A stretch of DNA of 64,000 bases from G963662655 sp963665015 (GTDB lineage Bacteria > Cloacimonadota > Cloacimonadia > Cloacimonadales > JAIOQZ01). Below the pieces are notes generated by a model. That model searched no databases and was not told where the DNA came from. It saw only the letters and a list, made by a program, of their open reading frames with translations. The DNA lies in NCBI GenBank assembly GCA_963665015.2, contig CAXXSY010000003.1:1116001-1180000 (forward strand), given 5' to 3'. Made by a program: the position numbers and the translations under genes. This document shows, in pieces, positions 31,549 through 40,404 of this stretch (position 1 is its first letter; the number at the start of each line of letters is the position of its first letter).

Positions 31549-33675
31549 ATGAAGAAATTAGTACTGGCGATCATGATCGCTGCACTCGTATGCAGCATGT
31601 TCGCTTATACGCAACAGGCTATCCCGAAAGAGGAAGTCAAGATGGAGAAGATCGAACATAAGGTTCGCTCCATCGACCGTGACCCACCCGCTTACTCATT
31701 CATTACCGAACCCATCGACATTCAAACCAGCTACTACGACTACATGCCCGGTAGCTACATCTCGAACCCGCTTCGCGTTCAATATGACGAAACGACAGCC
31801 GGAGCGAACGGACTCTACATGGTGTTCCATTCGACCGAGACCGCTTCCGCCGAACGCCGCTGCTATATCTGCTACATCAATGCAGACGGCACGCTCAACT
31901 CCGTGAACTACCTCAACCAGGAAGATATCAAAGAAGGCTACGTGTCAATGGATATCGACCTCGAAACGATGGACCCGCTGGCAATCTGGCACATCGACCT
32001 CGATGACGACACAATCTACGAAGACGCGTTCGGATACGACTCGTGGCACCTGCTCAACTCACCGGGACTCATCAGCACCCCGTTCGACCTGATCGACAAC
32101 AACGACTGGTCCGGATACGATTTCGAGCCGCCTTACGAAGACGACGAATTCATCTGGCCGTATGTCTGGGTCGTGAAAGGTCCTAACTACGATCAAGACC
32201 AGTCTCGCCGTATCTATGTCTGGGCAAGTAACTATACTTCGCACATGACGGACCCGTCGGAAAACATGGTCCTCGGATACGCCGATTTCACCACCTCCGA
32301 TCTTAGTTCCAGTACAATAAGTTCTCTGGACTGGCAGTTCCAGACATTCCCGCTGCTTGACTACTACAACGCAGACAACGATGTCTGGGGCCGTTACAAC
32401 AAGGGTATCGCATGTAACGACGAAGGTCAGATCGCGATGATCGGTTACCTCAGCGCTGACGATCTCGAGCACGAAGGCTCCGATATGGTTGTGTTCTACA
32501 ACGATACATGGGCTGAAGGCGATTGGGATGTCGTGCAGGTCGATGCACACTCCGTCGTCGATATGCCTCTGAATCAGGACGGCTCGGATTACTTCGAGGT
32601 TGATGCTGGAGAAGAAATCTTCTTCGACTGGACCAACAGCAGCCATCCGGAAGCGATGTTCGATTCCCAGGGCAAGCTGCACTTTGTCGGTAACTACGTG
32701 CTCGGTCACGAAAATTCCGATGGCGAACACATGCTGTGGGCATACTTCAGCTACGTGAAGGAAGTTACCTTCGATCCCGCAAGCATGACACTGAAATTCT
32801 CCGACCTCTACCCGCAGAGCACCAGCGAAGATGCAACATTCCCGTATCTGCCGTGGGACGAAGATCAGAATGGCGAAATCGATGAATACTCCGAAGAAGG
32901 CAACGTCATGTCGAACCTCGGCTGGCCCATCTGGTGGTATGGCTGGGATGAAGCATTCCACGAAAACACCTTCAAGCTCGCGAAGAACGAAGACATGAAC
33001 TGGCTCGTCGCCGTATGGCACGACGGTATCAACTCCCGCCTCTATAACGACGGTGGCGACGAGGACTACGTCGATTGGGCAAACGTTCCCGAGATCGCGA
33101 TCTCTCTCTCAGCCGACAACGGACTTCACTGGGCAGAGCCGATCTTCATGAACGCGATCGACACCCCGGAACTCGAGGGCATGATCCCGACGTACGTCTA
33201 TCCTGCCGGCATCGTAGAAAACGTTGGCGACAACCATGGCCTTCTTCACCTTATGTTCTTCGATGACAACAGCTTCGGCTCGTTCATCCAGGGACAGGGC
33301 TCCAACGACGGCGGTATGCTCCGTTACATGTCGATCGATATCGACTTTAGCGGCCTGCCGGTGCTCAATGGAACAAACGAATCGTCAGCTCCCGAAGTTG
33401 TTGACTTCAACCTCACCAACTACCCGAACCCGTTCAACCCGACCACGAACATCAGCTTCGACCTTCCGGCGAAGTCCAATGTCAAGCTGTCTGTTTACAA
33501 CATCAAGGGTCAGCTGGTCAAGACCATCGTCGATCGCAAGCTCGACCAGGGTCCTCAGGCGTTCACTTGGAAGGGCGACAACAACGCAAACCAGACCGTT
33601 TCCAGTGGTATCTACTTCTACAAACTGGAAGCCGGCAACAAGACCGAAACGAAAAAGATGCTCATGCTGAAATAA
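31549..33675 (+). CDS. Secreted T9SS cargo protein, 708 aa
   Basis: The start at 31549 follows GGAGGAA and a signal peptide (MKKLVLAIMIAALVCSMFA). The long middle is rich in Asp, Trp and Tyr and made of beta-propeller-like repeats ('YNDTWAEGDWDVVQVDAHS', 'FDSQGKLHFVGNYV', 'IAISLSADNGLHWAEP'), resembling sialidase/BNR-type propellers without a clear active site. The C-terminus is a textbook sorting domain: NYPNPFNPTTNISFDLP, VYNIKGQLVKTI, VSSGIYFYKLEAG. Exported to the surface; target unknown. It has its own strong terminator. Confidence 0.87.
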   Translation: MKKLVLAIMIAALVCSMFAYTQQAIPKEEVKMEKIEHKVRSIDRDPPAYSFITEPIDIQTSYYDYMPGSYISNPLRVQYDETTAGANGLYMVFHSTETASAERRCYICYINADGTLNSVNYLNQEDIKEGYVSMDIDLETMDPLAIWHIDLDDDTIYEDAFGYDSWHLLNSPGLISTPFDLIDNNDWSGYDFEPPYEDDEFIWPYVWVVKGPNYDQDQSRRIYVWASNYTSHMTDPSENMVLGYADFTTSDLSSSTISSLDWQFQTFPLLDYYNADNDVWGRYNKGIACNDEGQIAMIGYLSADDLEHEGSDMVVFYNDTWAEGDWDVVQVDAHSVVDMPLNQDGSDYFEVDAGEEIFFDWTNSSHPEAMFDSQGKLHFVGNYVLGHENSDGEHMLWAYFSYVKEVTFDPASMTLKFSDLYPQSTSEDATFPYLPWDEDQNGEIDEYSEEGNVMSNLGWPIWWYGWDEAFHENTFKLAKNEDMNWLVAVWHDGINSRLYNDGGDEDYVDWANVPEIAISLSADNGLHWAEPIFMNAIDTPELEGMIPTYVYPAGIVENVGDNHGLLHLMFFDDNSFGSFIQGQGSNDGGMLRYMSIDIDFSGLPVLNGTNESSAPEVVDFNLTNYPNPFNPTTNISFDLPAKSNVKLSVYNIKGQLVKTIVDRKLDQGPQAFTWKGDNNANQTVSSGIYFYKLEAGNKTETKKMLMLK

Positions 33676-33703
33676 TTCGGCTGCATCACTGCTTATACAA
33701 ATG

Positions 33704-33731
33704 GGGCGCTTCTTTGGAGGCGCCCTTTTTC
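33704..33731 (+). terminator. Terminator after the 708-aa secreted protein
   Basis: GGGCGC (33704-33709) / GCGCCC (33720-33725) followed by five Ts. Confidence 0.8.
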
Positions 33732-34183
33732 CGTGAAAGCGCATAGCCTTTGAGCGAGCCTTTCTCGTGAGTGAAAATGCTGTAGGGAATCCCTATCCCA
33801 ATCTTTCCCCTAAGCATGGGAAAGGAGCTACTGCGCTGCTCACCAACGAATACTCGCCCCTCTTTAGGAAAGGTGCAGGGATGGGTTCTCCTGAGATGTT
33901 GCATTTTCACACAGTCTGAGAAGGATTGCCCCTACATCGGACCGCCAAGCTCCAGCTTGGCATTTCTTTTTCTCTTGCACAAGGACGATCTGTGTCTGCT
34001 GTTCTGATCTCGACGGATGCTTTCATGGGCACGATATCTGAAGCGGATTTTGGGCGAAGAATATACTTTATTGAAGCTGTTTCAGTTATGCTTTCTTGCG
34101 GCAGACGACTTTTTTCAGAAATATCTTGTACAAAAAAACAACACTCATAGGTTTGGCACAATTCAAGAGCGGAGGAGCTTCAG
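33732..34183. other. Gene-free gap before the oxidoreductase operon
   Basis: No convincing gene. It holds a hairpin CTTTCCC/GGGAAAG (33803-33824), one copy of the GCCAAGCT hairpin repeat (33939-33962), and AT-rich DNA with poly-A near 34130 that should include the kor promoter, though no clear -35/-10 pair stands out. Confidence 0.5.
33939..33962. repeat. GCCAAGCT hairpin repeat, copy 1
   Basis: A 24-nt sequence containing GCCAAGCTCCAGCTTGGC, an 8-bp stem with a 2-nt centre. Identical to 57963-57986, with a diverged inverted copy at 58033-58057. Confidence 0.75.
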
Positions 34184-34486
34184 ATGAAGGAAAAACTGGA
34201 GAAACATCGCGAAGGAACGATCATCCTGGAGGAAGACTCTCCGGAAAAGATGGAAGTGGAAATTACTGAAGTAAATACAGCTGGCGACTATCGTAAGTCG
34301 CCTGTTTATATTTATTATCAGTGGTGCAAAAAATGCGGAATATGCGTTGCCTTCTGTCCCACCGGCGTCCTGAGTCGCAAACCGGATGGCGCTCCCTATG
34401 TCGAACATCCCGAGAAATGTATTCATTGCGGTACTTGTGACCGACTTTGCCCAGACTTTGCAATCACAGGCGCAAAGCGTACATAG
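34184..34486 (+). CDS. korD: 2-oxoacid:ferredoxin oxidoreductase, delta (ferredoxin) subunit
   Basis: 100 residues. Two [4Fe-4S] motifs near the C-terminus: CKKCGICVAFCPTGVL and CIHCGTCDRLCPDFAI. It carries electrons from the TPP subunit to soluble ferredoxin. The N-terminal ~45 residues are charged and lack motifs. First of the four kor genes, 9 bases before korA. Confidence 0.93.
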   Translation: MKEKLEKHREGTIILEEDSPEKMEVEITEVNTAGDYRKSPVYIYYQWCKKCGICVAFCPTGVLSRKPDGAPYVEHPEKCIHCGTCDRLCPDFAITGAKRT

Positions 34487-34495
34487 GAGGAAAGC

Positions 34496-35692
34496 ATGCC
34501 CAAAACCGTCAAAACCGAAAAACCAATTCAGAAGCCCATAGATCAACCGGAGTCAGACGACCGATATGTCCTGATGCAGGGTAACGAAGCGGTTGCCAAT
34601 GGTGCACTTGCAGCCGGGGTGAATTTCTTTGCCGGCTACCCGATTACCCCCTCGACCGAGATCGCTGAAATCCTTTCAAGAGAACTGCCCAAGCGCGGAC
34701 ACGCCTTTATCCAGATGGAAGATGAGATCGCCAGTATTGGCGCGATCATCGGCGCGTCGCTTGCGGGCGCGAAATCGATGACGGCGACCAGCGGCCCGGG
34801 TTTCTCCCTAATGCAGGAAAGCATCGGATTTGCCAAGATCACCGAGACCCCCTGCGTGGTCGTCAACGTGCAGCGCGGCGGTCCAAGTACCGGATTGCCG
34901 ACCCGTCCTTCTCAGGGCGAGATCATGCAATCGCGCTGGGGAAGCCACGGCGATGCACCGGCGATTGTTCTCTATCCCGATTCCGTCAAGGAAATCTACG
35001 AACTGACGATCCGAGCCTTCAACCTCTCCGAGAAGTACCGCACATGTGTTGTACTGCTGCTGGACGAGGTGATCGCGCACCTTCGCGAAGCCGTGAAGCT
35101 GCCGGATGTGAATCGCTATCGCATCATCAACCGGATCAAGCCTACCGTTCCGCCGGAGTGGTACAAGCACTACGACGAAAATCAGAAATACCTCTCGCCG
35201 CTGGCAAGCTTCGGCGATGGCTACCGTTTCCACGTGACCGGTCTCGCGCACGACTCGCAGGGATTCCCGACCAACCGTCCCAACGAGGTTGACGACATGA
35301 TGAACCGGCTCAAGAAGAAGATCACCCGCAACATCCGCGACCTCGTTCAGATCGAGAGCTACATGATGGATGACGCGAAAGTGGCGATTTTCGCAGCGGG
35401 TATCGCATCGAGATCGGCGAAGGCCGCGGTCAACATGGCGCGCGCCGAGAAGCTCAAAGTCGGGCTTCTGCGACCCCTCACGATATGGCCCTTCCCGGAC
35501 GACGCCGTGCGCAAGATGCTCAAGAACGTGCACACCGTGATCGTCCCCGAACTCAATCAGGGACAGTTCATCCACGAGATCGAAAGGCTGGCAAAGGACA
35601 AAGAAGATAGCGATATCATTCCGATGCAGCGCTTCGATGGAGAGATGATTCCTCCTCGCCGTATCCTCAGCAAGATCAAGGAGGTGATCTGA
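34496..35692 (+). CDS. korA: 2-oxoglutarate:ferredoxin oxidoreductase, alpha subunit
   Basis: 398 residues. The pyrimidine-binding domain of the TPP enzyme: NEAVANGALAAGVNFFAGYP, ITPSTEIAE, ATSGPGFSLMQE, VVNVQRGGPSTGLPTRPSQG; a C-terminal transketolase-like domain (VAIFAAGIASRSAK, RPLTIWPFPDDAV). The domain order and the separate gamma, delta and beta genes fit the 2-oxoglutarate (Kor) type, which forms succinyl-CoA, CO2 and reduced ferredoxin, or runs in reverse. Assignment to 2-oxoglutarate rather than another 2-oxoacid is supported by the propionate-type genes downstream. The korB start overlaps its last base. Confidence 0.92.
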   Translation: MPKTVKTEKPIQKPIDQPESDDRYVLMQGNEAVANGALAAGVNFFAGYPITPSTEIAEILSRELPKRGHAFIQMEDEIASIGAIIGASLAGAKSMTATSGPGFSLMQESIGFAKITETPCVVVNVQRGGPSTGLPTRPSQGEIMQSRWGSHGDAPAIVLYPDSVKEIYELTIRAFNLSEKYRTCVVLLLDEVIAHLREAVKLPDVNRYRIINRIKPTVPPEWYKHYDENQKYLSPLASFGDGYRFHVTGLAHDSQGFPTNRPNEVDDMMNRLKKKITRNIRDLVQIESYMMDDAKVAIFAAGIASRSAKAAVNMARAEKLKVGLLRPLTIWPFPDDAVRKMLKNVHTVIVPELNQGQFIHEIERLAKDKEDSDIIPMQRFDGEMIPPRRILSKIKEVI

Positions 35693-36540
35693 TGGCCGCC
35701 ATTCCGCAAAAAACCATACACAGCTATCTGAGACATAACAAGAAATTTCCGCATGTCTGGTGCTCCGGATGCAGCAACGGTATCGTCCTTGGCGATATCA
35801 TCCGCTCGATATCCGAGCTCGGTCTGGATCGCGACGATGTCGTGATGGTGTCGGGAATCGGCTGCTCGAGCCGCATGCCGGTCTATGTCGATTTCAACAC
35901 CCTGCACTCGGTGCATGGACGCGCAATCGCCTACGCGACAGGCATCAAGATGCACCGTCCGGAACTCCATGTGATCGTGGTGACCGGTGACGGCGACGCG
36001 ACCGCGATCGGCGGTAACCATTTCATCCACGCCGCGCGCAGGAACATCGACCTGACCGTCATCCTCATCAACAACAATATCTATGGCATGACCGGCGGGC
36101 AATACTCGCCCACCACGCCGGAAGAGTCGATTTCAACAACGACGCCTTACGGAAACATCGATCCCAACTTCGATATCTGCGATCTGGCGATGGGCGCCGG
36201 CGCGACCTTCGTGGCGCGTACGACCGCGTTCCATACGAACGAGACGCAGGATTACATGAAGAAAGCGATCCAGCATAAAGGATTTTCCCTGATCGAAATC
36301 GCCAGCACATGCCCGGTGATCTTCGGACGCCTGAACAAGAAGGGAAGCGCGCCGCAGATGCTCAAGTACCTGCAAGAGAATTCGCTGACCCTGAAAGCCG
36401 CCGAGAAGATTCCCGAAGAAGAACGCGAAGGCAAGATACTCCGCGGAATATTCCGGCAGAAAGAGTCTCTTGAATATACGCAGCGTTATGCAAACCTCGT
36501 AGCCAAAATCGCTGGCAAGGAGGCGAAGAATGAAAAATAG
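35692..36540 (+). CDS. korB: 2-oxoglutarate:ferredoxin oxidoreductase, beta (TPP) subunit
   Basis: 282 residues. The TPP/Mg site is the block VVTGDGDATAIGGNHFIHA followed by INNNIYGMTGGQYSPTTP. Upstream, HVWCSGCSNGIVLGDII and GIGCSSRMPVYVDFNTLHSV supply Cys ligands and the family signature. It catalyses the decarboxylation step. Its end overlaps the korC start by 11 bases, so all four subunits are made from one message. Confidence 0.93.
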   Translation: MAAIPQKTIHSYLRHNKKFPHVWCSGCSNGIVLGDIIRSISELGLDRDDVVMVSGIGCSSRMPVYVDFNTLHSVHGRAIAYATGIKMHRPELHVIVVTGDGDATAIGGNHFIHAARRNIDLTVILINNNIYGMTGGQYSPTTPEESISTTTPYGNIDPNFDICDLAMGAGATFVARTTAFHTNETQDYMKKAIQHKGFSLIEIASTCPVIFGRLNKKGSAPQMLKYLQENSLTLKAAEKIPEEEREGKILRGIFRQKESLEYTQRYANLVAKIAGKEAKNEK

Positions 36541-37093
36541 TAAACCACAATACTTCCGTCATGAAGTACGCCTGAGCGGTAGCGGCGGTCAGGGTCTGAT
36601 CCTCGCGGGGATCGTCCTCGCCAAGGCCGCGATGTACGAAAAATATCGCGTTACCCAAACCCAGAGCTACGGCCCCGAGTCACGTGGTGGCGCCAGTCGT
36701 GCGGACGTTATCATCAGCAACGATGAGGTGTTCTACCCTGAAGCGACCAACTTCGATATCCTCATGGCGCTCACCCAGGAAGCGTGCGACAAGTATCTCT
36801 TCGATCTCAAGGACGACGGTGTCCTGATCGCGGATACGACCTACGTGAAGAATATCTCCGTTCTCAATTCTCAGACGTACGAACTCCCCTTTACCGAGAT
36901 TTCGATCGAGAAACTCGGTTCGCCGCTCTCGACCAACATCCTGTCTCTGGCGTTCCTGGTCAGAATCACCGGTATCGTGTCGGCCGAATCGCTGGAGCGC
37001 GGAATTCGTGAAAGCGTCAAATCGCATTACGTGGATATCAACGTCAAGGCTATGAAGCTTGGTTTCGAACTGGCGGACAACGCGAGAAAATAG
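36530..37093 (+). CDS. korC: 2-oxoglutarate:ferredoxin oxidoreductase, gamma subunit
   Basis: 187 residues. SGSGGQGLILAGIVLAKAAM and QSYGPESRGGASRADVIIS are the gamma-domain signatures (CoA-binding subunit). Completes the KorDABC set. One base separates its stop from the epimerase ATG. Confidence 0.92.
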   Translation: MKNSKPQYFRHEVRLSGSGGQGLILAGIVLAKAAMYEKYRVTQTQSYGPESRGGASRADVIISNDEVFYPEATNFDILMALTQEACDKYLFDLKDDGVLIADTTYVKNISVLNSQTYELPFTEISIEKLGSPLSTNILSLAFLVRITGIVSAESLERGIRESVKSHYVDINVKAMKLGFELADNARK

Positions 37094-37094
37094 T

Positions 37095-37517
37095 ATGATC
37101 AAAAAAATCAGTCATATCGGTATCGCGGTCAAGGATTTGGACGAGGCCGCGAAGTTCTACCAGAAACTGGGACTCGAGGTCGAGAGCACGGAAGTGGTCG
37201 AATCGCAGAAGGTGAAGGTCGCCTTCATCTCCGTTGGAGATGTGCGTATCGAGCTGCTCGCCGCGACATCGGAAGACAGCCCCATTGCAAAATATATCGA
37301 GAAGCGCGGGGAAGGTATTCAACACCTGGCGCTTTCGGTTGACGATCTGCCAGAAGAACTGGAAAAAGCGGAAGAAAAGGGTATCCGGTTGATCGATAAA
37401 GCGCCTCGACCGGGCGCTCACGGCGCGGATATCGCTTTCCTGCATCCGAAATCCACCAACGGCGTCCTCCTGGAACTTTGCAAGGACAAGGAACACGGGG
37501 AGAATCATGGAGATTAA
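37095..37517 (+). CDS. mce: Methylmalonyl-CoA epimerase
   Basis: 140 residues from the ATG at 37095. A vicinal-oxygen-chelate fold with metal ligands in KISHIGIAVKDLD, EGIQHLALSVDDL and GVLLELCKD. It interconverts the (R) and (S) forms of methylmalonyl-CoA, so that succinyl-CoA-derived product can be decarboxylated. Sandwiched between kor and the decarboxylase, with 11-base overlap to the next gene. The partner mutase is not in the window. Confidence 0.92.
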   Translation: MIKKISHIGIAVKDLDEAAKFYQKLGLEVESTEVVESQKVKVAFISVGDVRIELLAATSEDSPIAKYIEKRGEGIQHLALSVDDLPEELEKAEEKGIRLIDKAPRPGAHGADIAFLHPKSTNGVLLELCKDKEHGENHGD

Positions 37518-39057
37518 CAACCAGATTATCCAGCTTCGAGAAAAACGTCAGGAAGCCGAACTGGGCGGCGGACAGAAGCGAATCGACGCACAGCATGCCA
37601 AGGGCAAGCTAACGGCTCGCGAGCGAATCAAAGCGCTGGTCGATCCGGAGAGTTTCGAAGAATTCGACATGTTCGTCAAGCACCAGAGCCACAACTTCGG
37701 TCTCGAAAAGAACCGGATTCCCGGCGATGGCGTTATCACGGGTTGCGCGACAATCAACAAGCGCGTTGTCTATATCTTCGCACAGGACTTCACTGTCTTC
37801 GGCGGATCGCTCTCCAAGGCGTATGCCGACAAGATTTGCAAGATCATGGACATGGCGATGAAGGTTGGTGCGCCGGTCATCGGACTCAACGATTCCGGTG
37901 GCGCGCGCATCCAGGAAGGTGTCGATGCCCTCGCGGGTTACGCGGAGATTTTCTGGCGCAACGTGCAGGCATCGGGTGTGATCCCGCAGATTTCGGCGAT
38001 CCTCGGTCCCTGTGCCGGCGGCGCGGTTTATTCGCCCGCGATCACCGATTTCATCATCATGGATCGCGAGTCGAGCTATATGTTCGTCACCGGGCCCAAA
38101 GTGGTCAAGACGGTGCTGAACGAAGATATTTCCACCGAAGCGCTGGGCGGCGCGAGAATCCACGCCAGCAAGAGCGGTGTGGCGCAGTTCATCACGGACA
38201 ACGAGCAGGAGACGATCCTGCTGATCCAGAAACTGCTCAGCTTCCTGCCCTCGAACAACCTCGAGGACCCGCCCTACGTTCCGACCACCGATCCCATCGA
38301 TCGCAAGAACGACGAGCTCAACGCGATTATTCCGGACAACCCCAACAAGCCCTACAATATCCTCGATGTGATCAGCCTGCTGGTTGACGACGGCGAATTC
38401 CTTGAAGTGGCGAGGAACTACGCGCAGAACATCGTGACGGGATTCGGGCGCATGAACGGGTATTCGGTCGGCTTCATCGCCAACCAGCCCAAGTTTCTGG
38501 CGGGTGTTCTGGATATCGACGCGTCGATCAAAGCGGCGCGGTTCATCCGGTTCTGCGATTCGTTCAACATTCCCATCATCGTTCTGGAAGACGTCCCCGG
38601 ATTCCTGCCCGGCTCCAACCAGGAGCACAACGGAATCATCCGCAACGGCGCCAAGCTGCTGTTCGCGTTTGCCGAAGCCACGGTGCCGAAGATCACCGTG
38701 ATCCTTCGCAAGGCGTACGGCGGAGCCTACTGCGTGATGAACAGCCGGCATATGCGTGCGGACATGGTCTATGCGTGGCCGTCGGCCGAGATCGCCGTGA
38801 TGGGTCCCAAGGGCGCGGTGGAGATCATCTTCCGCAAGGAAGCCAAGGAATCGGACAATCCGGAGAAGGTTTTAGTCGAGAAAGAACAGGAATACCGCGA
38901 CAAGTTCGCCAATCCATACGCCGCGGCCGAAAAGGGCTATGTGGACGATGTGATCGAGCCTTCGGTCACGCGGTTCCGCTTGATCAGAGCGCTCGAGATG
39001 CTCGCGACCAAGAAGGATACCAATCCACCCAAAAAGCACGGCAACATGCCTCTGTAG
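37507..39057 (+). CDS. mmdA: Methylmalonyl-CoA decarboxylase alpha (carboxyltransferase) subunit
   Basis: 516 residues, the usual length. The acyl-CoA carboxyltransferase halves are evident: GKLTARERIKALVDPESFEE, DFTVFGGSLSKAYADKI, GLNDSGGARIQEGVDALAGY, LGPCAGGAVYSPAITDF and, in the second half, FLPGSNQEHNGIIRNGAKLL and KAYGGAYCVMNSRH. Closest in pattern to MmdA and PccB, which share a fold. Decarboxylase rather than carboxylase is inferred because sodium-pump beta and gamma subunits lie next to it and no biotin carboxylase gene does. Confidence 0.92.
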   Translation: MEINNQIIQLREKRQEAELGGGQKRIDAQHAKGKLTARERIKALVDPESFEEFDMFVKHQSHNFGLEKNRIPGDGVITGCATINKRVVYIFAQDFTVFGGSLSKAYADKICKIMDMAMKVGAPVIGLNDSGGARIQEGVDALAGYAEIFWRNVQASGVIPQISAILGPCAGGAVYSPAITDFIIMDRESSYMFVTGPKVVKTVLNEDISTEALGGARIHASKSGVAQFITDNEQETILLIQKLLSFLPSNNLEDPPYVPTTDPIDRKNDELNAIIPDNPNKPYNILDVISLLVDDGEFLEVARNYAQNIVTGFGRMNGYSVGFIANQPKFLAGVLDIDASIKAARFIRFCDSFNIPIIVLEDVPGFLPGSNQEHNGIIRNGAKLLFAFAEATVPKITVILRKAYGGAYCVMNSRHMRADMVYAWPSAEIAVMGPKGAVEIIFRKEAKESDNPEKVLVEKEQEYRDKFANPYAAAEKGYVDDVIEPSVTRFRLIRALEMLATKKDTNPPKKHGNMPL

Positions 39058-39072
39058 CGGGAAGGAGATGAC

Positions 39073-39669
39073 ATGCGAAACATCCTGTCATTGCTCCTGA
39101 TTCTGCTTCTGGCGGGAATGCTGTGGGCGGAGGAATCCTTCAACGTCACCGGCGATATGACGCTCCGAGATGCCGCGACCGAGCTGAAAATGCCGGTCAA
39201 GAAGCTCATGCAGCGCCTCGATATCCCGGAAGATGCACAGGCTACGGATACGATCGCCGAACTGGAAATCCAGCAAGCGCAGCTTGAAGAGATTCACGAG
39301 GAATTCCACACCAATCTGATGGGATTCTGTACGTCGATGACGGTCATCGGAATGATGGTCGTGTTTCTCAGCCTGATCGTCACGGGCTTGATCATTTCTC
39401 AGATGAAGCACCTGAACCGATCGAAGAAAAAGACCGCGCAAACGAAGACGGTCGAGACCTCGATCGGCAAGATCACCGGTCCGCAGCCCGATATCAGCAC
39501 GAACGCCATCGTCGCCGTGATCACGGCACTGCACATGCATATCGCCGAAGCGGAGGAGAGGCAAAAGCTGATCCTGACATGGAAGCGTGCGCCGCTTTCA
39601 CTCTGGCGCGGATCGTCCAGAAATGCCATGCCCAATCAAACCTACTTTCAGGTGAAGGGGAGATCATGA
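39073..39669 (+). CDS. OadG/MmdD-type gamma/delta subunit with extra N-terminal domain
   Basis: 198 residues, about twice the usual length. A signal peptide (1-18) is followed by a short domain (residues ~25-65, MTLRDAATELKMPVKKLMQR then LDIPEDAQATDTIAELEI) of the helical type seen in some membrane iron-sulfur proteins. Next comes the usual OadG helix (MTVIGMMVVFLSLIVTGLII), a basic linker and the C-terminal AIVAVITALHMHI and SLWRGSSRNAM, the family's cytoplasmic tail. It assembles the decarboxylase membrane complex. The last 4 bases overlap the biotin-carrier gene. Confidence 0.85.
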   Translation: MRNILSLLLILLLAGMLWAEESFNVTGDMTLRDAATELKMPVKKLMQRLDIPEDAQATDTIAELEIQQAQLEEIHEEFHTNLMGFCTSMTVIGMMVVFLSLIVTGLIISQMKHLNRSKKKTAQTKTVETSIGKITGPQPDISTNAIVAVITALHMHIAEAEERQKLILTWKRAPLSLWRGSSRNAMPNQTYFQVKGRS

Positions 39670-40403
39670 AAACATATCGAATGAAGATAAACGGACAGAC
39701 CTACAATGCGCGCGTTCGCACGTACGACGGACTGACCGCCAAAGTAACCGTGAACGATATCGAGTACTTCGTCGAGCTGGAAGACACCGAGACGAGTCAC
39801 TCGCCCAAGCTGGTCCGTTCCGGTCCCGCGGCGGGAAGCGTTCCGAAACTGTCTTCGGGCGCGCGAGCCAACGGAGAAATCTCGGCGCCGTTGCCGGGCG
39901 TGATCCTTTCGATTCCGGTGAAGGAAAAGGATGTGGTCAAGGCCGGCGATGTGCTGGTGATCCTTGAGGCGATGAAGATGGAATCGGAGATTGCCGCGCC
40001 GTTTGACGGAACGATTTCGAAGATCCAGTGCGCCAAGGGTGAAACGGTGCAGGAAGACCAGACGCTCATTCTGATGGAAGGCTTCGAGAAGCAACCCGAA
40101 CCCCCGAAACCGGCGAAACCCGTCGGCGAGGGTATCTCCGGACGCGCGAAACCCCAACCCCAACCACGGCCGCAGCAACCCGCTGGCGCGAAAAACGTTA
40201 CCTCGCCGATGCCTGGCGTCATTCTGGACGTCAGGGTGAAGGAAGGCGACATGGTTCAGCCCGAGGACACCGTGGTGATTCTCGAGGCCATGAAGATGGA
40301 GTCCGAGGTTCCGACACCGTTTGCCGGCAGGGTGAAATCGATCCGCGTGAAGAAGGGCGACACGGTTCAGGAACACGACGTATTGGTCGAACTGGGAGAC
40401 TGA
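39666..40403 (+). CDS. mmdC: Biotin carrier subunit with two tandem biotinyl domains
   Basis: 245 residues; GGGGAG supports the start at 39666. The N-terminal ~45 residues are a short beta region, followed by two complete biotinyl domains. Domain one spans ~70-138 (APLPGVILSIPVKEKDVVKA, biotin Lys104 in EAMKMES). Domain two spans ~177-245 (SPMPGVILDVRVKEGDMVQP, Lys210 in EAMKMES). A Pro/Lys/Gln-rich linker (~141-175) joins them. Usual MmdC/OadA carriers have one. Biotin carries CO2 from the carboxyltransferase to the sodium pump; two arms may raise throughput (inference). Confidence 0.93.
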   Translation: MKTYRMKINGQTYNARVRTYDGLTAKVTVNDIEYFVELEDTETSHSPKLVRSGPAAGSVPKLSSGARANGEISAPLPGVILSIPVKEKDVVKAGDVLVILEAMKMESEIAAPFDGTISKIQCAKGETVQEDQTLILMEGFEKQPEPPKPAKPVGEGISGRAKPQPQPRPQQPAGAKNVTSPMPGVILDVRVKEGDMVQPEDTVVILEAMKMESEVPTPFAGRVKSIRVKKGDTVQEHDVLVELGD

Positions 40404-40404
40404 T

